Assembly: GCF_947507565.1 (NCBI RefSeq)
Contig: NC_089179.1
Coordinates: 1,364,681-1,428,680 of the forward strand
Source of the DNA: Oscarella lobularis
Taxonomy: Eukaryota > Porifera > Homoscleromorpha > Homosclerophorida > Oscarellidae
Direction: 5' to 3'
Length of the DNA: 64,000 nt
Under the pieces are notes generated by a model. That model saw only the letters and a program-made list of their open reading frames with translations. It was not told the origin of the DNA and made no database searches. Shown here piece after piece: positions 1 to 23,787 of this stretch (position 1 is the first letter of the stretch; the number at the start of each line of letters is the position of its first letter). A program made the position numbers and the translations under genes.

Positions 1-127
1 GGACGATGTATCCGGCTGTAATTATTGCAAGCTACGGGCTTCCATAACGTTTTAGTAGTATGGGTCGGCGATAGGCGAGTGAGGGTCGGGGCCGACCCAT
101 GCCGACCCATGTGGGCAGAACCCTGCA
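1..127 (+). repeat. Dispersed repeat, copy A (cut by window start)
   Basis: This stretch is nearly identical, in inverted orientation, to 19570-19687. Shared blocks include ggacgatgtatccggc, taattattgcaagcta, cataacgttttagtagtatg and catgtgggcagaaccctgc. Copy A has a short internal duplication of the gccgacccat block that copy B lacks. It sits in an intron of the OSBP gene. No coding capacity is seen, so it looks like a piece of a non-autonomous mobile element. The true left edge is outside the window. Confidence 0.85.
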
Positions 128-707
128 GTAGGAGTTCCCCAGAGACAACTAACTGTATGGGAAACAGTAAGAGAAACGAACTCTTCGCCTCTGCCAACTA
201 CCATAGATAGAGTGCTATACGGATTCGTTGGTATTGTGGGGGAGGGCGTGACAACACACGGAGCGGACGTGTGTGAACGAGAGCCAGCTATTTCGATTTC
301 GATCCGTTGCGTACCGGACGATTCGAGCATTTTGATCGCCTTCGCCTGAGCGAGCCCGAGCGCGGTGACCCACTTCTGCCGATCGACTTCATTCGCCGCG
401 CGCAAATAATACGTCTGCGTTCCGCCTTTGCCGATCACGAAACTGCACGAGTCGAGCGTGTCGACCGTTGCGCTCGCTAGGTTGATCGTGCCGCGACACG
501 TGTGCGCCATTTCGGCTTGCGTTCTAGTGGACGACGGGAGACAGATGAGTGAAGACAAGCAAGGGGCCCCTCCCCTCGAAACAACCTGTAATAGGACAGG
601 AGACCGTTTGACAGAACGAACCAGCGCTTCTGATAGCCTTTGATGTAGTTGGTCCATTTGTAGAGCCATCCGCGATAGTTATCAGGCGACACTTTGCCGT
701 CCGGCAT
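1..707 (-). CDS. OSBP: Oxysterol-binding protein, N-terminal PH-domain part (partial)
   Basis: This is the first part of a gene running leftward off the window. Exon 1 (about 707-588) starts at an ATG at 707 and encodes the front of a PH domain with [25 protein letters not shown] intron (587-524) follows. Exon 2 (from 523) continues with [14 protein letters not shown] and a [16 protein letters not shown] helix, the classic end of the OSBP-type PH domain. The junction restores an Arg codon, so the splice is convincing. Exon 2 probably runs to about 206, where a GT donor follows. In OSBP this domain binds PI4P and ARF1 at the Golgi, while the C-terminal sterol-binding domain (not in this window) exchanges cholesterol for PI4P at ER-Golgi contacts. 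A dispersed repeat lies in the next intron (1-127). The domain call is firm; OSBP versus a close ORP paralogue cannot be settled from the PH domain alone. Confidence 0.85.
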
Positions 708-1077
708 TGTACAGTTTCGGCTGTGTGTGTATATCAACGAGTATTCATGTGCTGCTCACGTGGTTATTACCATGGCGCCAATCATAATCAACTCTAATTT
801 AAGTGCATTTGCAGTAGCGACTGCAGAACAGTAAGCCTATTTGTAAACGTGATCTGATTTTTTCCAATTTCATTCTTTGGTCAACAAATGATTTTTCTGC
901 GTGTTGATAATATATTGAATTGGGAATCGTCCAGAAGGCCGGGCCATGGCCCACGTTAGCCCCAATACATCGATCAGAAGCCAAGACACCCGACCAGAAG
1001 GAAGTCAATTCTGACGTTTTGGAAACGCTTCTTCTACAGTTTAGCGCACGGTATCAATTTCCTGAAAGTCAATAGAA
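708..1077. other. Intergenic space between OSBP and the DJ-1-like gene
   Basis: This 370-bp gap separates two divergent start codons. I see no ORF of note, repeat or clear TATA box. It presumably holds the promoters and 5' leaders of both genes. Confidence 0.5.
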
Positions 1078-1746
1078 ATGACTTCCAAGAGAGTGGCTGT
1101 CCTCGTCGAATTCAATTACGAAGATTTGGAGGTGACAGGATGCGCGCGCGCGAAAGCTCGAAACGATCTAGTGTCTTCTTTTGCAGGTTTGGTATCCCTT
1201 GCTTCGCTTTCGGGAGGAGCTGGGAATTGAGACATTTTCCGTCGGACCGGAGAAGGGAAAAATGTACCAGTCCAAGAAAGGATATCCATGCAAGAGCGAC
1301 AAATCCATAGACGAAGTTTCCGCTCAGGTATAAAGAGTAGACCATCTAAATTATATGACGTCACGAATTTTTGTTACAGGACATTGACGCCCTGATTATT
1401 CCAGGAGGTTGGGCGCCCGACTACTGGCGACGCGATAAACGCTTTCTGGATCTTGTTACTGACATGTTCGCAGCCAGCAAAACGGTGGCAGCTATATGCC
1501 ACGGAGCGTGGCTTCTCTGCTCTGCCGACGTGCTCAAAGGAAGAAAGGCGACGTGTTTTCATTCCATAAAAGATGACGTCAAAAATGCGGGGTACGTGTA
1601 CTTATTCTATGCGGTGATAACCAGTTTTCTGTAGTGCTGTTTATGAGGATGCTGCCGTCGTCGTGGACGGAAATTTGGTGACGTCACGAGTTCCAGCTGA
1701 TTTGCCTCAATTCTGCAAAGCTATTATTGCTCAGCTAAAAGCTTGA
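1078..1746 (+). CDS. DJ-1/PfpI superfamily protein (class I glutamine amidotransferase-like)
   Basis: Four exons joined by GT-AG introns give a protein of about 190 residues, the usual size for the family. It starts MTSKRVAVLVEFNYEDLE (1078). Exon 2 begins near 1186, exon 3 near 1380 and exon 4 at about 1635, with the stop at 1744-1746. Exon 3 carries the nucleophile elbow AAICHGAWLL with the family cysteine, followed by ADVLKGRKAT and FHSIKDDVKNAG. Exon 4 carries VVDGNLVTSRVPADLPQFC. These motifs match the PfpI-like branch (intracellular protease/YhbO type) better than animal PARK7. Members act as deglycases, glyoxalases or stress chaperones; the actual substrate cannot be told from sequence. 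The stop lies 46 bp from the stop of the convergent dehydratase gene, so the 3' UTRs must overlap or be very short. Confidence 0.88.
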
Positions 1747-1792
1747 AGCAGGAGAAAACGAAGATAGAGTGACTGCGCGCTCTAGCCGAGTT

Positions 1793-3171
1793 CTAGCTCA
1801 GTCCCAGATCCCTCTTCCATTTCAGTAGCAATTCAATGCTGATTCCATTGCCTCCGCATACAATGCAAACGACGTTATCGAGATTTTGCGACGACGATAG
1901 TCTTCCTTTTTCTTGCAAATCGACGAGAAAGTGCGGCTCATAGATGGCGGCCAGAGCAGCGCCGCATGCCGGTTCAACCAAACAGTGATGATCATCTATA
2001 AGTACGCAGGTTATTAATTAAATCACCGCGGTTTGCTTATCTGGAGCTCACTCTATAGAAGTGAACTTACCCAAAAACTTATCACAGGCATTTACAGCTG
2101 CTTTGTCGGATACAACACATGAAACAATTGGATGCTCTTTCGTTAGGTCGAACGACTTTTGTGTCACCGTCTTTGCCCCGAGACATTTAGCAATACTACA
2201 TATTGCCATTCGTTACGTGTCTCCTTTCACTCCTTTGCTCCCCCCCTACCTTGTTATATCGGGAAGAGTGACAAGCTTTCCGGCTTTGCACGCCGCTGCA
2301 AAGGAGTCTGCTCCTTCAGTCTCCATTGCGATGACCGGTACGTCATTCCAGTTAACTGCCTGTAAGCCATGGATAATTCCATTGAGTAGTCCTCCACCAC
2401 CAACAGCAACGATCACAGCTCCTGGCTTTGCGCCATTCAACTGAGACTTGATTTCATAGATTAGGCTCGCATGCCCTTCCCTATTATATAATCCGCACTT
2501 AGAAAGATTCGGCTCTGGTCAAATTTTATTACCAAATATCAGGATGGTCAAATGGATGAATGTGAGCATATCCTAAATGACAATTACAATTAGAATTGCG
2601 TCCCAATAATCTCATACGTGTCAACCTGGTTGCGATGCCAATTCAAGTGACTTGCTATTGGCGTCGTCCCACACCTAAAACATGCCATCGACCTTTTGAT
2701 TGCCTATTCAAAAAATTGAACCTTTCCGTGAACAATGACATCTGCCTTTTCCTTCCTTATTCGTTCTCGCATCACCTCGGGAGTCGACTCGGGAACAACG
2801 ACAGTGACTGGAACGCCCAATTTTCGCCCGGCAAAAGCCGTTGCAATGCCGGCATTTCCACCTGACCCCCCCCCAAAAAAATCGCAATCAGAAACTGAAG
2901 AGCGAACGAGGCCCAGAACTGCAACCAACCGACCCGATGAACTAACAAGATGCGTGCAGCCTTCTTGTATAACCTGCAGACGATAGTCTTAGTCGGATTG
3001 GCGCTGAGCGCGAGGCGACAAACAAACCTTTCGGCATCTGTGCCCAATTCCTCGAATTTTGTACACGGACGTGTTCTGAACGTTCTCCAATTTCAGAAGC
3101 ACTTTGCAGCCTGCTCTCTGAGAGGCCAGATCGCTTTCTACTAAGGGGGTCTCGTAATGCAGGGCAGCCAT
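1793..3171 (-). CDS. SDS: L-serine dehydratase / L-threonine deaminase (PLP fold type II)
   Basis: A minus-strand gene of about eight short exons, giving roughly 320 residues. Exon 1 (3171-3028) reads MAALHYETPLVESDLA and contains the PLP-lysine segment SVYKIRG. In mammalian SDS this is usually SSFKIRG, so the Lys is kept with a Phe-to-Tyr change. Exon 2 (2973-2934) ends in the substrate-binding SSSG, and exon 3 (2861-2722) continues with GNAGIATAFAGRKLGVP. Later exons carry AHIHPFDHPDIW, EGHASLIYEIKSQL, the phosphate-binding VAVGGGGLLNGI, ETEGADSFAAA, CLVEPACGAALAAIY and finally VCIVCGGNGIS, with the stop at 1795-1793. This order matches SDS/SDSL exactly. The enzyme deaminates serine to pyruvate and threonine to 2-oxobutyrate in the cytosol. 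SDS versus SDSL is not resolved. Confidence 0.9.
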
Positions 3172-3297
3172 GAAAAGGGGGCGTAACCGAAATGTAGTGC
3201 TCTACCTGATGTGTCTATTATAAAAAAAGCCTGCCTTGCTCAGTAATAAACGTACACTAAAAATCGGATACAAGCTGCCTAACGTGCTAATCTCCCA

Positions 3298-5440
3298 CTA
3301 CACATTGTATATGCGACTTCTTCGTCGCCTGAATGATTCCAGAGGAGGTGATTTGATACCATTGCTTCCAGTCAATAGCATAGTCAAATAACAGCTCATC
3401 CAGTGATTGCATATTTCAAACGGAGACCTATAGGGAATATAAAAGTATTGACTTCTCTTCACAACGGTCATTGCCTTTCGTCTGGATTGACACTGGTACA
3501 CTGCAGTGCTACTCTAAAAAACGGCTCAGGGCACGAACCGAGCAACTGTTCTCGAAATCCGACTTCGTCCAATCCAAAATCCTTCAGAAGATTCAAATTA
3601 TTTGTATTTGAAAACCCTATATAAATAAGACCTGTCCTCTCGGCAGAAAATCTGGATCGGCACTCACGCCTCCAATAATCTATGTTAAAAATTACAATTT
3701 ATCTAAACGCACCAATCTTTCAAAACCTCGCATATAATTATTCCATATGAAAAAATGTCAACTCGCTCGTCGTAGTTCTTGCCCGTCATCATTTCTGGTG
3801 CCATCCAGTAGGGAGACCCAACTATAGTCATTCTAAACAGAAAGAGGTAGTCAAATCCTACTATTAGGCGAGAATAACTACAACCTTCTGGGCGCATTTT
3901 GCTTATCGTCTGTAAGGACTCTTGCCAGTCCAAAATCCGAAACCACAATTGAATCATTCTGTTTCCAATAACGTTAATTTCTTTTGTCGTTTTTTTTCTT
4001 TCGCTCACTTCTTTTATCAAGCAATTGTGAGACGTCAAATCCCGGTGAATAACGGAATTTTCATGAAGGTAAGCCTAACAATACTTTCTTCCCAAAATAA
4101 AAACGATTGGTTTCTCACTTACCATGCCAGCAGCAATATCTTTAGTAAAAGAAACCTTGGTAGTCAGCGACAAACCTGCACCCTGTGAAAAATCAGAGTC
4201 AGCTACCAAAGATCCTTTGTGTACCTACTACCTCTTTTTCAATTTTCTCATTCAATGTTCCACCGGATATAAACTCTGTCACTAAATGAATCTCGTTCTT
4301 AATAAACAGTAGTCCCATGAATCTCAATATATTTTCATGCTCCAAACGCTGAAGCAAATGAATCTAAAAAAAGCGAGTGTTTATATAGAAGAATTGATCT
4401 GAATGATAAAGCCTGACCTCATACTTAAACCCCTGCTGAGCATCTTCATCCATGTTCATCAATTCCTTAACAACCATCACATCTCCAGTCGCTTTGTGTT
4501 TTACCTTTGGGGAAATTTTATGCACATAAGCAAGATATCATTTTCTTATGAGAAATGAGACCTTTACAACTTGACCAAAGAATCCCTTTCCCAGCACGTC
4601 GCCAAACTCCAGATCCTCTGCTTGAAAAGTTCTGCCAACATCCGTATAAGACATATACATGGTATTTGTCTATAAAACTTACCGTTGCCCCGACACAGAC
4701 AATCGCACGGATCGCGCACGTCCAAGCGCCGAAACCGGATTCAGCCCCTTGGAAAACTTCCTAGCAACCGGACAGAAGTCAAATAAACGGACGCGCAGAA
4801 CAAAAATAGCAGTGGCCAGTGGCTATTGTCTATTGCACGTCCGTTGCGCCCCTACCCCAACTAAACGAAGTAGAACGAAGCGTTTTATATTAGCCAATCA
4901 CAATTTAGAAGCAAACGCGTTTCAATAGCCACGCCTCGCAAAGAGAAACGAGGGGCGTGGACCCTCACTCACTTGACCGGCATCGTCTGGGGCCGCCTGC
5001 GTCGAAACGCCTCGCCGCACGGCGATCCTTCGCCGCCGCTCGAGTTCGCTCTTCTCGTCGACGGACTCGTCGGCTGACTAACGAAACCGTATTCGATCGT
5101 AAGGCGGCCTTTGGCAGATCCGCCGTCGTCGACGAGACGTTTGATCTAAGAGGGGGGCGGAAGAATTCATAATATTGATTCAGTCTCGTTCGATCGTCGA
5201 GGATGTGCCCGTGCCTCTTTGAGGCTTCTGCCCCGGACGCTCTGTCCGTTGATGTCGACCAGATGCTCTTCGCGTCGTTCTGTGGTGTCTGCTAGTTTCT
5301 GGTGACGTAACACCTCCAAGTAGTCTCGGGCTGATTTCCTGCGATTTTTGTTTCGACTCGAAAGCGAGTTGGAGGACGCTATTAGGACCTGAGAGGACGA
5401 TCTTCGGTCTCAGTCTCACAATCGATCTCGATCTCGGCAT
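3298..5440 (-). CDS. LIMK/TESK-family protein kinase with a degenerate PDZ-like segment
   Basis: The kinase domain is assembled from many small exons. It has the glycine loop GKGFFGQVVKV (about 4600), the VAIK-type lysine in DVMVVKEL, NILRFMGLLFI, HRDLTSHNCLI as catalytic loop, VVSDFGLAR, the activation segment GSPYWMAPEM and DIFSYGIIICE, ending in DPDFLPRGQ and FGLDEVGFREQL. HRDLxSHNC and DPDFLPR are hallmarks of LIM kinases and TESKs, which phosphorylate cofilin. The stop is at 3300-3298. Upstream exons (4765-5220) give a linker rich in Ser/Arg and, before it, LVDINGQSVRGRSLKE joined to IKRLVDDGGSAKGRLTIEY, which resembles the second half of a PDZ domain as in LIMK. No LIM domain is seen before the next gene at 5641. 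Two introns appear to be GC-AG (3474-3428 and 5214-5146). The N-terminus and start (5440 or downstream) are uncertain. Confidence 0.75.
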
Positions 5441-5640
5441 CGTGGTTGGACATTAGCCAAGTGAACTGCAACTGCTCGCGAGTCTCACAATTACGCACAA
5501 TAGACTACGCACAATTACCCCGTCAATTACACAGACCTAACGCGCGTTTGTCGCTGCAGTGTACACGTCAATGTGCACGAAATTTCCGGTTAGCTTGCAC
5601 GTGACATTTGAACAGCACGTGATTTTTTGTTCGAGATCCT

Positions 5641-7158
5641 CTACTTTTTGAAAACTCTGCACGTGCTGTCTTCTGAGCCAGTGACAATCGTACTACCATC
5701 TCTAAAAAATTAAAAAAGAAGAATTTTAATAGATACCGTATGTAGATATGTGCACTTGTTACATTGATATAACCATGTCGAGAATTGCTTCGTCGTGGCC
5801 GTGCCACTCGGTCAGGCACTGACCGTTTCGTCCATCACATAGCCTCACAATGCCATCAAGACAACAGGTAAATACAAAGGGTTCGGATGGATGCCACAGC
5901 AATCGAACGACGCTGCCCTGAGGTCACATTCTGTTTGTCAATGTGTCTTAGGTAAAAGAAGTATACTTTCTTACTGGATGTCTATATTCGTTGCGAAATC
6001 GTTGCATTGCCATATCCCAAAATTTCAAACACCCGTTCAAGTATCCAATTGCAGCAATAGGTAGATGAGAACAAAAGCCGAAGCTCTCGACGCCAATTGC
6101 AGAGTCCTCTCCTTCCCTTTCCTGCTCAATACCGGCGACAATCTAAAGACACTTCAAACTCAATTACAAAAGACACAGTAAGAAGCAGTTCACTTTTCCG
6201 TTGAGAGGATTTACAAATCGAACCGAACCGTCGTCAGATCCGGATGCAACGAGACTTCCGTCATTGCAACATTCAATGCACGTAATATTGCCTTGATGCG
6301 CTATCACATTTACTAGCGCATCTCCGCCTTTTAGATCCCAGACTCGAACCCGTCCATCTCCGTAGCCAACTGCGAGTCTCTTTCCTAACACCCATCCATC
6401 GACTGACCAAATAAAAGAGAGCATCTTCTCCTTACCATCTGGTAGTAGTTTTCCGCACGATGCCGAAGAATCGCTTCCGCTCGAGTAGGTTTTGGCATCG
6501 CCGGCTGGAATTTTCCACATCCACGTCACTCCGGACGTCGTTCCCGCTAACAATACGGGAGCACCAGAATGCCAGACGAGCCACTATTGGGATTGGAAAG
6601 TAAGTCAATGTGCTGGCTATCATGAATGTTACTTCTAGATCGCCACATTCAAAGCCCCAGACTTCGAGTCCCGTTTCCGTGTTCCACACTCGAACGACTC
6701 CGCTCATATCGCCTGTCGCCAAAAAGTGGCCGTCACGCGAAAATCCCGTACACGTAACAGAATCCTTGTGACCTGTAGAGAAATCAAAGTATAAATCAAA
6801 TTTTTTAATTGAAAAAATTTCCGACCTTTGCATTCGAAAACCGGTGTTTCTGAATTTTCGATGGTCCACACGAAGGCGCGATCGTCTTCGCCTCCCGACG
6901 CGACGAGATTGGCGTTGAGGGAGACGCTGAATACGGCTTTCTCGTGTTTTCTGAAGACAGAAACGGCGACGTCGTCGTCTCTTTCGTCTCTGTTCATCAT
7001 GTCCATGTCTTCCAACGCTTCGGATATTCCAATTTCTTATTGATGAGTGCTTCAGAGAAGCGTCTTCACGTAAAGCAGCGTCTCTCACCTTCGTCTGCAT
7101 CTGGAACTTCAATGAGATCGGCGGCATCGAGTCTCAAATCGTCCTCTTCTTCGTCCAT
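5641..7158 (-). CDS. AAMP: Angio-associated migratory cell protein homologue, WD40 propeller
   Basis: The start ATG is at 7158-7156 (MDEEEDDLRLDAADLIEVP), followed after one intron by an acidic stretch (EALEDMDMMNRDERDDD) like the acidic N-terminus of AAMP. WD repeats follow: HEKAVFSVSLNANLVASGG with DRAFVWTIENSETPVFEC, GHKDSVTCTGFSRDGHFLAT, the AAMP-specific block GVTWMWKIPAGDAKT with CGKLLPDGK, LAVGYGDGRVRVWDLKGG, HQGNITCIECCNDGSLVASG, FGFCSHLPIAAIGYLNG, PFVFTCCLDGIVR and ILDMVISIDGSTIVTG, with the stop at 5643-5641. The WMWK-P-GD signature separates AAMP from generic WD40 proteins. In yeast the counterpart (Sqt1) chaperones ribosomal protein uL16; animal AAMP is also linked to migration and signalling. 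The start codon is 31 bp from that of the divergent MOCS3 gene. Confidence 0.9.
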
Positions 7159-7189
7159 TTGTTTAGACTTATCCGGGCCGTTCGACGAA
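7159..7189. promoter_or_regulatory. 31-bp bidirectional start region of AAMP and MOCS3
   Basis: Only 31 bp separate the AAMP ATG (minus, 7158) and the MOCS3 ATG (plus, 7190). Both starts are supported by conserved N-terminal reading frames. Any shared promoter must therefore extend into coding sequence, or the 5' leaders must overlap. No TATA box is visible. Confidence 0.6.
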
Positions 7190-9207
7190 ATGGAAGAACG
7201 AGTGCGTCAACTGGAGGAAGAAAACAGGCACTTGAAGCAACTGTTGAGCTTGAAGTTCGTATGAACTTTACTGCCGTTGCAAGAAACCTCGGCTAGAGGC
7301 GCTTTGCACTTGCAGGGAAAGACGCGAATTTTCCAAGACGACAGAAACCGGAAAACTAAGCAACGAAGAAATTGCACGTTACGGCCGACAGCTGATTCTC
7401 CCAGAATTTGGAGTAAAGGGTGAACGTTCAGTAGAGACTGGAATAGAGATATCGTCGCGTCTTCGTCAATTCGTCAGTGACACCTCGCCATCCCCTATAG
7501 GACAAGTTTCATTGAAAAGTTCGTCTGCGTTGGTTGTCGGAGCTGGAGGCCTCGGCTGTCCTGCGTCTCTCTATTTGGCGGGAGCTGGAATTGGTATAAT
7601 GGGCAATGTGGTGTATTGAGGATCGAGGACATCATTTGGTCTATAGGTCGACTTGGCTTGATAGATTACGACGAAGTCGAGCTTGGCAATCTTCACAGAC
7701 AGGTTTTTCGACTCCTTAGTCGAAGAGCCAACTGTCCTGACTCCACGTGGTAGATTATTCATTCTGAAGATACGATTGGCGTGGCCAAAGTTTTATCGGC
7801 TTCATCGACTCTAACGAGGTCAAGACTTCACATTCCATATCGTTCGTCTTTGACCAAATCGTTTCTAGGTTGAACTCCCTCGTCGAATGCATTCCGTATA
7901 AGATTATGTTGGACAGTTTGAACGCTCTTTCAATCATCGAACAGTAAACTGGCGTACACGCGTTTCAGCTAGTGCCTTTATTCGCTTTTGAGATATGACA
8001 TTGTCCTTGATGCAACAGACAACGTTGCGACCAGGTTCGAAACAGGATTTAATTAACCTTAGATCCTCATTGATCTAATCGTGCGTAGGTATCTTCTCAA
8101 TGACGCGTGCGTTCTGCTTGGAAAACCTCTCGTATCCGGAAGCGCCTTGAGATTTGAAGGCCAGGCAAGTGTATCTTTTCTGTGTCATCCTGCTGATGAT
8201 TTTTCAATTACGTCAGTTGACGACGTACAACTATGAAGGAGGGCCTTGCTATCGCTGCCTCTTTCCCAAGCCGCCACCACCTGAAACGGTCACAAATTGC
8301 TCCGATGGAGGAGTGCTTGGCGTCAGTAAGTTGAGCGCAGAGAACCCAGTTGGACGCAATAGGACAAAGCGCTTTTCTCCTCAAGTTCCAGGTGTTATAG
8401 GTTGTCTTCAGGCTATGGAAGCAATAAGTATTTTATCAAGAAAGAAAGGTTGATTAGTTCCACTATGCGTGAGCATGATTGTCTCTCTATCTTGCCGTCC
8501 TTAGCCTCTTATTCCAAAAAGCTCCTTCTGTTCGACGGCGCAGAGGGCAGTTTTCGTGTCATTACGTTGAGACCAAAGCAGAAAGGCTGTCCCGTTTGCG
8601 GGGAGTCTCCTTCGGTGACTCAACTTGTTGACTACGTGCAATTCTGCGGAAGTTCAGCATCAGATAAGGTAGAGCCATAAAATGAGAATTAACACTTTGA
8701 AAAACACCAAGGCCGTTCTCTAGGCGAAGACTTTAAATCTACTGCCTGATGAACAGAGATTATCTTGCAAGGTATGTGCACCACGTTCACCCGCAGTAAG
8801 GAATTTTTTTCTTGGCTCAGGAGTACAGCACCATTAGAGAATCACTGTCTCCTCACATTCTGTTGGACGTCAGAGAACCGTCTCAGTACGAGATTTGCTC
8901 CCTTCCAAATTCTATAAGTACCGCGTTCGAAACGTTATCTACTCACTGCCACTTTCGTTGAATAGATATTCCTCTGAAAGATTTACAGCAAAGCCAAGCG
9001 GCAGTCAACAACTTCCTATATAAGAGTGATGATGGCGGCACGAAGCCAATCTATGTGATCTGTCAGAGAGGAAACGATTCTCAGCTCGCAGTAGACCTCC
9101 TCCACAAGGCAACAACCAATTTACAATTAGAGCAAAAACCAAAAGACATCAAAGGCGGTCTTCAAGCATGGGCAAAGGAAATTGACCCGACTTTCCCTAC
9201 CTACTAG
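7190..9207 (+). CDS. MOCS3: MOCS3/Uba4: adenylyltransferase and sulfurtransferase
   Basis: The protein starts with a short coiled coil, [19 protein letters not shown], as in MOCS3. An E1-like domain follows: [19 protein letters not shown], the nucleotide-binding [41 protein letters not shown] joined to [16 protein letters not shown], and the zinc cysteines in [18 protein letters not shown] and [15 protein letters not shown]. The C-terminal rhodanese domain has [13 protein letters not shown] and the active-site loop [13 protein letters not shown] with the acceptor Cys. The gene ends in PTFPTY with the stop at 9205-9207. All catalytic cysteines are kept. The enzyme activates MOCS2A for molybdopterin synthesis and URM1 for thiolation of tRNA wobble uridine in the cytosol. 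Introns are short (about 45-90 bp). The stop lies 46 bp from the EP400 stop. Confidence 0.93.
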
Positions 9208-9232
9208 CTAAAGTTGATGCACCTATTCTAAT

Positions 9233-9238
9233 AATAAA
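9233..9238 (+). terminator. MOCS3: AATAAA polyadenylation signal for MOCS3
   Basis: A canonical AATAAA lies 26 bases after the MOCS3 stop. Cleavage would be expected within the last coding exon of the convergent EP400-like gene. The two transcripts therefore probably overlap tail to tail. Confidence 0.6.
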
Positions 9239-9253
9239 GAGAGCTATCTATAC

Positions 9254-21824
<12,571 letters not shown>

Positions 21825-22086
21825 CTTTCCTGATACGGGATTTCCTAGGCGTTTACACTGTGGCTCCACATCCGAGAAAATCTAAGCGATCGGGTCGCGC
21901 GCGACCATCGTACAGAGTCGACGAGCGTCGTTCGATCAAGCGGTACCTTGTCCGATCGTAGGAAAGCGACGCGTCAAGTGAGAACGAAGGCGTTCGTACG
22001 CGTCCTTTCGACGAGGCGAGAAAAGCGGCAGTACGCATGCCCGACCCGCCGAATAAATAAAAAACACTAATCTTTCGCCATTCTTG

Positions 22087-23688
<1,602 letters not shown>

Positions 23689-23787
23689 CGAATGCTAAGC
23701 CGAAAAACAAAAAAACAACACGCAAAGAGCCCGTAGGTACGCGCACAGCTCCCGTACGCCAAAAGTGTTGAAAAGCGTTCACATTGA
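23689..23787. promoter_or_regulatory. 99-bp divergent promoter region, SIRT3 / EIF4ENIF1
   Basis: The head-to-head start codons lie at 23688 (minus) and 23788 (plus). No TATA box is seen. The two genes must share or overlap promoter elements. Confidence 0.5.

Noticed and set aside
21825-21869. N-terminal extension of the EP400-like ORF
   Set aside because: The extension starts with GTG. The first ATG in frame is at 21824.
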